From Mycolicibacterium sediminis (GTDB taxonomy: Bacteria > Actinomycetota > Actinomycetes > Mycobacteriales > Mycobacteriaceae): a stretch of DNA of 64,000 nt. Shown here in pieces: positions 1 through 6,724 of the stretch (positions are counted from its first letter, which is position 1; every line of letters starts with the position of its first letter). Position numbers and translations under genes: made by a program. The notes under the pieces are model-generated. The model was not told the origin of the DNA. It worked only from the letters and a program-made list of their open reading frames with translations, and searched no databases. Location: assembly GCF_010731735.1 (NCBI RefSeq), contig NZ_AP022588.1, forward strand, positions 3,906,001 to 3,970,000, in the 5' to 3' direction.

Positions 1-360
1 TCGTTCGGCTACAAGTACGGGCTGCCGATGGACGCCGACACCGTCATGGACGTCCGCTTCCTGCCCAACCCGCACTGGGTGGACGAACTCCGTCGGCACA
101 CCGGACAGCATCCGGCGGTCCGCGACTACGTCCTGGGGCAACCCGGCGCGGAGGACTTCCTCGACACCTACCATCGCCTTCTGGGCGTCGTCATCGACGG
201 ATACCGGCGGGAGGGGAAGCGCTACATGACCGTCGCCATCGGCTGCACCGGCGGCAAGCACCGCAGCGTCGCCATCGCCGAAGCCCTGGCGGCCCGCCTC
301 GACGGCGGGGGAGACGAGCTGACCGTGCGGGTGCTGCACCGGGACATGGGTCGCGAATGA
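1..360 (+). CDS. rapZ: RapZ-family nucleotide-binding protein, C-terminal part
   Basis: The frame is open from base 1, so the gene is cut by the window edge and only about 119 C-terminal residues are present. The visible part begins SFGYKYGLP, then MDVRFLPNPHW, and near the end GCTGGKHRSVAIAE, the conserved C-terminal signature of RapZ/YvcJ proteins. The N-terminal P-loop lies outside. RapZ-type proteins bind nucleotides and, in enterobacteria, tune glucosamine-6-phosphate synthase through small RNAs; the mycobacterial role is less clear. The stop overlaps the yvcK start in an ATGA arrangement, as in the conserved actinobacterial rapZ-yvcK-whiA cluster. Confidence 0.95.
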   Translation, partial: SFGYKYGLPMDADTVMDVRFLPNPHWVDELRRHTGQHPAVRDYVLGQPGAEDFLDTYHRLLGVVIDGYRREGKRYMTVAIGCTGGKHRSVAIAEALAARLDGGGDELTVRVLHRDMGRE

Positions 361-1370
361 GCGCACGCATCGTCGCACTCGGTGGCGGGCACGGCCTATA
401 CGCGACACTCTCGGCGGCGCGACGCATCACCCCGCACGTGACGGCGGTGGTGACGGTCGCCGACGACGGCGGGTCGTCCGGCCGGCTCCGCAACGAACTC
501 GACGTCGTCCCCCCGGGCGACCTCCGAATGGCGTTGGCGGCGTTGGCCGCCGACAGCCCGCACGGACAGCTGTGGGCCACGATCATCCAGCACCGCTTCG
601 GCGGCAGCGGGGCGCTCGCCGGACATCCCATCGGCAACCTGCTCCTCGCCGGGCTCAACGAGGTGCTCGCCGACCCCGTCGCGGCGCTCGACGAACTCGG
701 CCGGGTCCTCGGCCTCAAGGGGCGGGTGCTCCCGATGTGCCCGATCGCGCTGCAGATCGAGGCCGACGTGGGCGGGCTCGAGTCCGACCCGCGGATGAGC
801 CGCGTCATCCGCGGTCAGGTCGGCATCGCCACCACCGTGGGCAAGGTGCGCCGGGTCCGTCTCCTCCCGGGGAACCCACCCGCCACCCGGCAGGCCGTCG
901 ACGCGATCATGGCGGCGGACCTGGTGGTCCTCGGGCCGGGATCCTGGTTCACCAGCGTGATCCCGCACGTGCTGGTCCCGCAGCTGGCGGCGGCGCTGCA
1001 GGCGACGACCGCGCGGCGGGCCGTCGTCCTCAACCTCGTCTCCGAGCCCGGGGAGACCGCCGGTTTCTCCGCCGAGCGGCATCTGCACGTGCTGGCCCAG
1101 CACGCACCGGGCTTCACCGTGCACGACATCGTCGTCGACGCGGCGAGCGTGCCCAGCGAACGCGAACGCGAACAACTGCGGCGCACCGCAGGCACTCTCG
1201 ACGCGTCGGTCGAGTTTGCTGACGTGTCGCGACCTGGTACACCATTACATGACCCGGCGCGTCTGGCCGCGGCTCTGGAACGGGTGCGACTGCGGGGGAC
1301 CGAATCCAGACCCCCGGCGCACCAGCCGACGACCATCACGCCTGCCATCCGGTCGGTCGACGAGAGGTGA
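357..1370 (+). CDS. yvcK: YvcK/CofD-like gluconeogenesis and cell-wall factor (CuvA family)
   Basis: The 337-residue protein has the family's nucleotide-sugar-binding fold signatures: GGGHG at residues 9-13, ADDGGSSGRLR at about 35-45, GDLRMAL at about 54-60 and GHPIGNLLL at about 89-97. A later LGPGSWFTSV segment is also typical. YvcK proteins bind UDP-GlcNAc and are needed for normal cell-wall synthesis on gluconeogenic carbon sources; the M. tuberculosis ortholog is CuvA (Rv1422). Translation is coupled to rapZ by the 4-bp overlap. whiA starts 7 bp downstream, so the three genes are probably one operon. Confidence 0.95.
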   Translation: MSARIVALGGGHGLYATLSAARRITPHVTAVVTVADDGGSSGRLRNELDVVPPGDLRMALAALAADSPHGQLWATIIQHRFGGSGALAGHPIGNLLLAGLNEVLADPVAALDELGRVLGLKGRVLPMCPIALQIEADVGGLESDPRMSRVIRGQVGIATTVGKVRRVRLLPGNPPATRQAVDAIMAADLVVLGPGSWFTSVIPHVLVPQLAAALQATTARRAVVLNLVSEPGETAGFSAERHLHVLAQHAPGFTVHDIVVDAASVPSEREREQLRRTAGTLDASVEFADVSRPGTPLHDPARLAAALERVRLRGTESRPPAHQPTTITPAIRSVDER

Positions 1371-1377
1371 CTATTCC

Positions 1378-2361
1378 GTGGCGATGACTGCCGAGGTCAA
1401 GGACGAGCTGAGCCGACTGGTGATCAACTCGGTGAGCGCACGGCGTGCCGAGGTGGCGTCGCTGCTGCGCTTCGCGGGCGGGCTGCACATCGTCGCCGGC
1501 CGCGTCGTGGTCGAGGCAGAGGTCGATCTCGGGATCATCGCCCGCCGGCTCCGCAAGGACATCCACGACCTGTACGGCTACAACGCCGTCGTCCACGTGC
1601 TGTCGGCGACCGGCATCCGCAAGAGCACGCGGTACGTCGTGCGGGTGGCCCAGGACGGTGAGGCGCTGGCACGCCAGACCGGGTTGCTCGATCTGCGCGG
1701 CCGTCCCGTGCGCGGGTTGCCCGCGCAGGTGGTCGGCGGCAGCGTCGGGGATGCCGAGGCGGCGTGGCGCGGTGCGTTCCTGGCGCACGGGTCGCTGACC
1801 GAACCGGGCCGATCGTCCGCGCTGGAGGTGAGCTGCCCGGGACCGGAGGCGGCGCTGGCACTGGTCGGCGCGGCGCGGCGGTTGGGCGTCAGCGCGAAGG
1901 CGCGCGAGGTGCGCGGCGCGGACCGGGTCGTGGTCCGCGACGGCGAGGCCATCGGCGCCCTGCTGACCCGGATGGGCGCCCAGGACACCCGGTTGACGTG
2001 GGAGGAGCGCCGGATGCGGCGCGAGGTGCGGGCCACCGCGAACCGACTGGCGAACTTCGACGACGCGAACCTGCGCAGGTCTGCGCGCGCCGCCGTCGCG
2101 GCCGCCGCGCGGGTGGAGCGGGCACTGCACATCCTGGGCGACACGGTGCCCGACCACCTGTCCAACGCGGGCCGGCTGCGGGTCGAGCACCGGCAGGCCT
2201 CACTCGAGGAACTGGGCAGGCTGGCGGACCCGCCGATGACGAAAGACGCGGTGGCGGGACGCATCCGGCGGCTGCTGTCGATGGCCGACCGCAAGGCGAA
2301 GCAGGACGGCATTCCCGACACGGAGTCGGCGGTCACCCCAGACCTGCTCGACGACGCCTGA
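1378..2361 (+). CDS. whiA: WhiA sporulation-family DNA-binding regulator
   Basis: The protein has 327 residues from the GTG at 1378 (VAMTAEVKDELSRL). That start is preferred over upstream in-frame codons because those overlap yvcK and the family begins with this MT(A)xVKxEL segment. WhiA joins a degenerate LAGLIDADG homing-endonuclease-like N-terminal domain to a C-terminal helix-turn-helix; the HTH is visible as the stretch around HRQASLEELGRLADPP followed by AGRIRRLL. It is a transcription factor for cell division genes in Streptomyces and is conserved, though less studied, in mycobacteria. It closes the rapZ-yvcK-whiA cluster. Confidence 0.95.
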   Translation: MAMTAEVKDELSRLVINSVSARRAEVASLLRFAGGLHIVAGRVVVEAEVDLGIIARRLRKDIHDLYGYNAVVHVLSATGIRKSTRYVVRVAQDGEALARQTGLLDLRGRPVRGLPAQVVGGSVGDAEAAWRGAFLAHGSLTEPGRSSALEVSCPGPEAALALVGAARRLGVSAKAREVRGADRVVVRDGEAIGALLTRMGAQDTRLTWEERRMRREVRATANRLANFDDANLRRSARAAVAAAARVERALHILGDTVPDHLSNAGRLRVEHRQASLEELGRLADPPMTKDAVAGRIRRLLSMADRKAKQDGIPDTESAVTPDLLDDA

Positions 2362-2371
2362 CACCGGTCGT

Positions 2372-2385
2372 CCCCGGCCACGGGG
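2372..2385 (+). terminator. possible weak hairpin after whiA
   Basis: CCCCG-GCCA-CGGGG forms a 5-bp stem 11 bp after the whiA stop, with outer GACA/TGTC bases that could extend it. No U-tract follows, so termination here is only suggested. Confidence 0.25.
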
Positions 2386-2423
2386 TGTCCTGACCAGGCT
2401 GCGCCATCGGTGCGGTCCGGCAC

Positions 2424-2470
2424 TAGGCTGGTCGCGAGTTGACATCGATCGGTCCCCACCGACAAAGGAG
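2424..2470 (+). promoter_or_regulatory. gap promoter -10 box and ribosome binding site
   Basis: TAGGCT at 2424-2429 fits a mycobacterial SigA -10 element (TANNNT). A strong Shine-Dalgarno sequence (AAAGGAG, 2464-2470) lies 6 nt before the GTG at 2477. This gene therefore appears to have a conventional leader of about 40 nt, unlike the many leaderless starts elsewhere in the window. No good -35 box was seen. Confidence 0.45.
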
Positions 2471-2476
2471 AGATGC

Positions 2477-3499
2477 GTGACCATCCGGGTAGGCGTGAAC
2501 GGCTTCGGTCGAATCGGGCGGAACTTCTTTCGGGCGCTCGACGCGCAGAAGGCCGCGGGCAACAACCAGGACATCGAGATCGTCGCGGTCAACGACCTGA
2601 CGGACAACGCGACACTGGCGCACCTGCTGAAGTTCGACTCCATCCTCGGCCGCCTGCCCTACGAGGTGAGCCTCGAGGGCGAGGACACCATCGTCGTCGG
2701 CGACCACAAGATCAAGGCGCTGGCCGTCAAGGAGGGCCCGTCGGCACTGCCCTGGGGCGACCTGGGCGTCGACGTGGTCGTCGAGTCGACCGGCATCTTC
2801 ACCAAGCGCGACAAGGCGCAGGGCCACCTCGACTCCGGCGCCAAGAAGGTCATCATCTCCGCGCCGGCCACCGACGAGGACATCACGATCGTGCTGGGCG
2901 TCAACGACGACAAGTACGACGGCAGCCAGAACATCATCTCCAACGCGTCGTGCACCACGAACTGCCTCGGCCCGCTGGCCAAGGTGCTCAACGACGAGTT
3001 CGGCATCGTCAAGGGCCTGATGACCACGATTCACGCGTACACGCAGGATCAGAACCTGCAGGACGGCCCGCACAGCGACCTGCGTCGCGCCCGCGCCGCA
3101 GCGATCAACATCGTGCCCACCTCGACCGGTGCCGCCAAGGCCATCGGACTGGTCCTCCCCGAATTGAAGGGCAAGCTCGACGGTTACGCGCTGCGCGTGC
3201 CGATCCCCACGGGCTCGGTCACCGACCTCACCGCGCACCTGTCGAAGTCGGCCAGCGCGGCGGACATCAACGCCGCGTTCAAGGCCGCCGCCGAGGGCAA
3301 GCTCAAGGGCATCCTCAAGTACTACGACGCCCCGATCGTGTCGAGCGACATCGTCACCGACCCGCACAGCTCGCTGTTCGACTCCGGTCTGACGAAGGTC
3401 ATCGACGACCAGGCGAAGGTCGTGTCCTGGTACGACAACGAGTGGGGTTACTCGAACCGCCTCGTGGACCTGGTCGCGCTGGTGGGCAAGTCGCTGTAA
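2477..3499 (+). CDS. gap: glyceraldehyde-3-phosphate dehydrogenase
   Basis: The 340-residue enzyme oxidises glyceraldehyde 3-phosphate to 1,3-bisphosphoglycerate with NAD+ in cytoplasmic glycolysis. Visible features are the Rossmann start VGVNGFGRIGRN (residues 5-16), the catalytic motif SNASCTTNCL with nucleophile C159, and the C-terminal WYDNEWGYSNR. The GTG start is chosen for its strong ribosome binding site. It is the first gene of gap-pgk-tpiA; pgk begins 5 bp after its stop. Confidence 0.98.
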   Translation: MTIRVGVNGFGRIGRNFFRALDAQKAAGNNQDIEIVAVNDLTDNATLAHLLKFDSILGRLPYEVSLEGEDTIVVGDHKIKALAVKEGPSALPWGDLGVDVVVESTGIFTKRDKAQGHLDSGAKKVIISAPATDEDITIVLGVNDDKYDGSQNIISNASCTTNCLGPLAKVLNDEFGIVKGLMTTIHAYTQDQNLQDGPHSDLRRARAAAINIVPTSTGAAKAIGLVLPELKGKLDGYALRVPIPTGSVTDLTAHLSKSASAADINAAFKAAAEGKLKGILKYYDAPIVSSDIVTDPHSSLFDSGLTKVIDDQAKVVSWYDNEWGYSNRLVDLVALVGKSL

Positions 3500-3504
3500 C
3501 GACG

Positions 3505-4734
<1,230 letters not shown>

Positions 4735-4745
4735 GAGCCCCTTCC

Positions 4746-5531
4746 GTGGCACGCACACCGCTCATCGCCGGCAACTGGAAGATGAACCTCAACCACTTCG
4801 AGGCCATCGCCCTGGTGCAGAAGATCGCATTCTCGTTGCCGGACAAGTACTTCGACCACGTCGACGTCACCGTCATCCCGCCGTTCACCGACCTGCGCAG
4901 CGTGCAGACGCTGGTGGACGGTGACAAGCTGCGCCTCACCTACGGCGCGCAGGACGTGTCCCAGCACGACTCCGGCGCCTACACCGGCGAGATCAGCGGC
5001 GCGTTCCTCGCGAAGCTCGGGTGCACGTTCGCGGTCGTCGGCCACTCGGAGCGCCGCACGTATCACGCCGAGGACGACGCCCTGGTGGCGGCGAAGGCGG
5101 CGGCGGCACTGAAGCACGGCTTGACGCCGATCGTGTGCATCGGCGAGGCGCTCGAGGTCCGTGAGGCCGGCGATCACGTCGCGTACAACGTCACCTCGCT
5201 GCGGGGGTCGCTGGCCGGTCTGTCGGCCGAACAGATCTCCCGCGTGGTCATCGCCTACGAGCCGGTGTGGGCCATCGGCACGGGTCGCGTCGCGAGTGCG
5301 GCCGACGCCCAGGAGGTGTGCGCGGCGATCCGGTCGGAGCTCGCCGAGTTGGCGTCCATCGACGTCGCCGCCTCGGTTCGGGTGCTCTACGGCGGTTCGG
5401 TGAACGCGAAGAACGTCGGCGAGATCGTCGGTCAGGACGACGTCGACGGTGCACTGGTCGGCGGTGCGTCGCTGGACGGCGAGCAGTTCGCGACGCTGTC
5501 GGCGATCGCCGCCGGCGGGCCGCTGCCCTGA
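4746..5531 (+). CDS. tpiA: triosephosphate isomerase
   Basis: The 261-residue enzyme interconverts dihydroxyacetone phosphate and glyceraldehyde 3-phosphate. It has AGNWKMN with catalytic K12, VGHSERR with the catalytic His, the active-site motif YEPVWAIGTG carrying the catalytic Glu, and the phosphate-gripping LYGGSV. The GTG at 4746 is chosen because the protein starts ARTPLIAGNWKMN, as in the family; the longer open frame overlaps pgk. The stop codon lies inside a 24-bp tandem duplication (5520-5573). Confidence 0.98.
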   Translation: MARTPLIAGNWKMNLNHFEAIALVQKIAFSLPDKYFDHVDVTVIPPFTDLRSVQTLVDGDKLRLTYGAQDVSQHDSGAYTGEISGAFLAKLGCTFAVVGHSERRTYHAEDDALVAAKAAAALKHGLTPIVCIGEALEVREAGDHVAYNVTSLRGSLAGLSAEQISRVVIAYEPVWAIGTGRVASAADAQEVCAAIRSELAELASIDVAASVRVLYGGSVNAKNVGEIVGQDDVDGALVGGASLDGEQFATLSAIAAGGPLP

Positions 5532-5573
5532 TCGCGCCGTCACCCGCTGCCCTGATCGCGCCGTCACCCGCTG
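5520..5573. repeat. 24-bp tandem duplication over the tpiA stop codon
   Basis: A 24-bp unit (CTGCCCTGATCG followed by CGCCGTCACCCG) occurs twice at 5523-5546 and 5547-5570. The periodicity extends over 5520-5573, about 2.25 copies. The tpiA TGA is in the first copy and an identical TGA-containing segment follows. The repeat is exact, so it looks recent. It lies between tpiA and the secG promoter. Confidence 0.9.
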
Positions 5574-5597
5574 GCAGGATCGGCGTCTCCGGCACGG

Positions 5598-5603
5598 TAG
5601 TCT
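5598..5603 (+). promoter_or_regulatory. secG -10 box for a leaderless mRNA
   Basis: TAGTCT is followed after exactly 7 nt by the secG ATG, with no Shine-Dalgarno sequence. This spacing predicts transcription starting at the A of the start codon. Confidence 0.5.
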
Positions 5604-5610
5604 GAACGCC

Positions 5611-5853
5611 ATGTTCCTGGCTTTGCAGATCACCCTCATCGTCACCAGTCTGTTGACGGTGTTGCTGGTGTTGTTGCACCGCGCCAAGGGTGGTGGCCTG
5701 TCGACGTTGTTCGGCGGCGGCGTGCAGTCCAGCCTGTCGGGCTCGACCGTCGTCGAGAAGAACCTCGACCGCCTCACCTACTTCGTCGTCGGCATCTGGT
5801 TGGTGTCGATCATCGGCGTGGCGCTGCAGATCAAGTACGGCGTCGGCGTCTAA
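5611..5853 (+). CDS. secG: preprotein translocase subunit SecG
   Basis: This 80-residue membrane protein is the small accessory subunit of the SecYEG channel. It has a first membrane helix (about residues 2-21), the conserved loop HRAKGGGLSTLFGGG, and a second helix (about residues 54-75). Its length and the central glycine-rich loop match the family. It follows the glycolytic operon as in M. tuberculosis (Rv1440). It probably has its own leaderless promoter. Confidence 0.95.
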   Translation: MFLALQITLIVTSLLTVLLVLLHRAKGGGLSTLFGGGVQSSLSGSTVVEKNLDRLTYFVVGIWLVSIIGVALQIKYGVGV

Positions 5854-5865
5854 CGCCCGCACCCC

Positions 5866-6312
5866 TCACCGGGAGCCGAACGGGCCGTCGCGGACGAAGC
5901 GGACGAACCCGTCGACGAACGCACGCGCCTCGTCCCGCGGCAGTGTGGCGAGGTAGTCGTCGAAGGCGTCGTCGAGACGCTCGCGCATGACTCCCACCTG
6001 CTGGGCGCCGCGCTCGGTGAGCGTCAGCAGCGTCGTCCTTCCGTCGCGCGGGTCCGGTTCGCGACGGAGCAACCCGGCCACCTCCAGGCGGTCGGCGTGC
6101 CTGCTGACGACGGACCGGTCGAGGCCGACGTCGGCGGCGAGTTCGGCGGCACTGCGGCTGCCGACACGGTCCAGCGCGCTGATCACCGGATAGGTCGCGG
6201 CGTCGATGGCGGCGTCGAGGTCGTGCGTCAGCAACCCGTACATCCGGGATCGGGTGGAGCGCTGCAGCACCTCGGCGAAGGCCGCGGCGAGCGTCGCGCC
6301 CAGGCGTGTCAC
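5866..6312 (-). CDS. MarR-family transcriptional regulator
   Basis: The 148-residue protein from the GTG at 6312 has a typical MarR winged helix. The recognition helix is around SVVSRHADRLEVAGLL, and the wing has the D/R signature DPRDGRTTLLTLTERG. MarR proteins act as dimers on palindromic operators and often respond to phenolic or toxic small molecules. Its start overlaps the stop of the small upstream gene (GTGA), so the two are translationally coupled. Two GTGCA-N3-TGCAC palindromes upstream of the pair are probable autoregulatory sites. The ligand is unknown. Confidence 0.9.
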   Translation of the reverse strand: MTRLGATLAAAFAEVLQRSTRSRMYGLLTHDLDAAIDAATYPVISALDRVGSRSAAELAADVGLDRSVVSRHADRLEVAGLLRREPDPRDGRTTLLTLTERGAQQVGVMRERLDDAFDDYLATLPRDEARAFVDGFVRFVRDGPFGSR

Positions 6313-6590
6313 CGGTGTCGGGGCGCGTCCGCCAGGACCGAGGCCACGCGCGGGTCGCGCACCGCGAGCACCTCGAAGAGCCCGATCGCGTCCAGTGCGG
6401 GCCTGGCGGCGCGGATCTCGGTCGCGATCGCCTCGAACTCGGCGGAGCCGTCCGCGGCCGCTCCGAGTGCCGTGGCGTTGGCGAGGAATGCGGCGACCGT
6501 GCCCTTGCGGACGGCGACGCCGCCGACCGTGGTGTGGTCGACGCCGTCGGCGAGGACGTCCTCTGGTGTGGTGATCGGGTCCCGTGCCAC
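6309..6590 (-). CDS. unknown 93-residue protein coupled to MarR
   Basis: The GTG at 6590 is preceded by a strong GAGGAGG ribosome binding site. The product begins ARDPITTPEDVL and is rich in Ala and acidic residues, with predicted helices, no signal peptide and no membrane segment. I do not recognise a family with confidence. It is first in a two-gene unit with the MarR regulator, with overlapping stop and start. It could be a sensor partner or a small enzyme whose expression the regulator controls. Confidence 0.7.
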   Translation of the reverse strand: MARDPITTPEDVLADGVDHTTVGGVAVRKGTVAAFLANATALGAAADGSAEFEAIATEIRAARPALDAIGLFEVLAVRDPRVASVLADAPRHR

Positions 6591-6608
6591 GTGCGTCCTC
6601 CTCGACTG

Positions 6609-6629
6609 GTGCGTGCATCGTGCACGCAC
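6609..6629. promoter_or_regulatory. perfect 9-bp-arm palindrome, probable MarR operator 1
   Basis: GTGCGTGCA-TCG-TGCACGCAC is a perfect inverted repeat with a 3-bp centre. It lies 19 bp upstream of the GTG at 6590 and between two divergent genes. Size and symmetry suit a MarR dimer. A second copy of the core is centred 35 bp away. Confidence 0.7.
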
Positions 6630-6646
6630 GTCGACCGTACCATCAC

Positions 6647-6661
6647 CGTGCACGGTGCACG
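6647..6661. promoter_or_regulatory. second palindrome, probable MarR operator 2
   Basis: CGTGCA-CGG-TGCACG repeats the core and the 3-bp spacing of the palindrome at 6609-6629. It overlaps a second self-complementary stretch, ACCGTGCACGGT (6645-6656). It lies between the regulator unit and ppc, so it could affect both. Confidence 0.6.
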
Positions 6662-6712
6662 CATTCGTCCGCGACCCTGCGAGGTCGCCATGCGGCACCT
6701 CGGCGGCCAGAC

Positions 6713-6718
6713 GATAAT
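6713..6718 (+). promoter_or_regulatory. ppc -10 box for a leaderless mRNA
   Basis: GATAAT (5 of 6 to TATAAT) ends 6 nt before the ppc ATG at 6725. No Shine-Dalgarno sequence is present. Confidence 0.5.
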
Positions 6719-6724
6719 CGAGCC

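Noticed and set aside
2473..3504. 344-codon in-frame extension upstream of pgk, suggesting a fusion
   Set aside because: It is the shifted frame of gap; its composition is not protein-like, and pgk has a normal start at 3505.
5520..5573. CRISPR-like repeat
   Set aside because: It is a direct tandem duplication with no spacers and only two copies.
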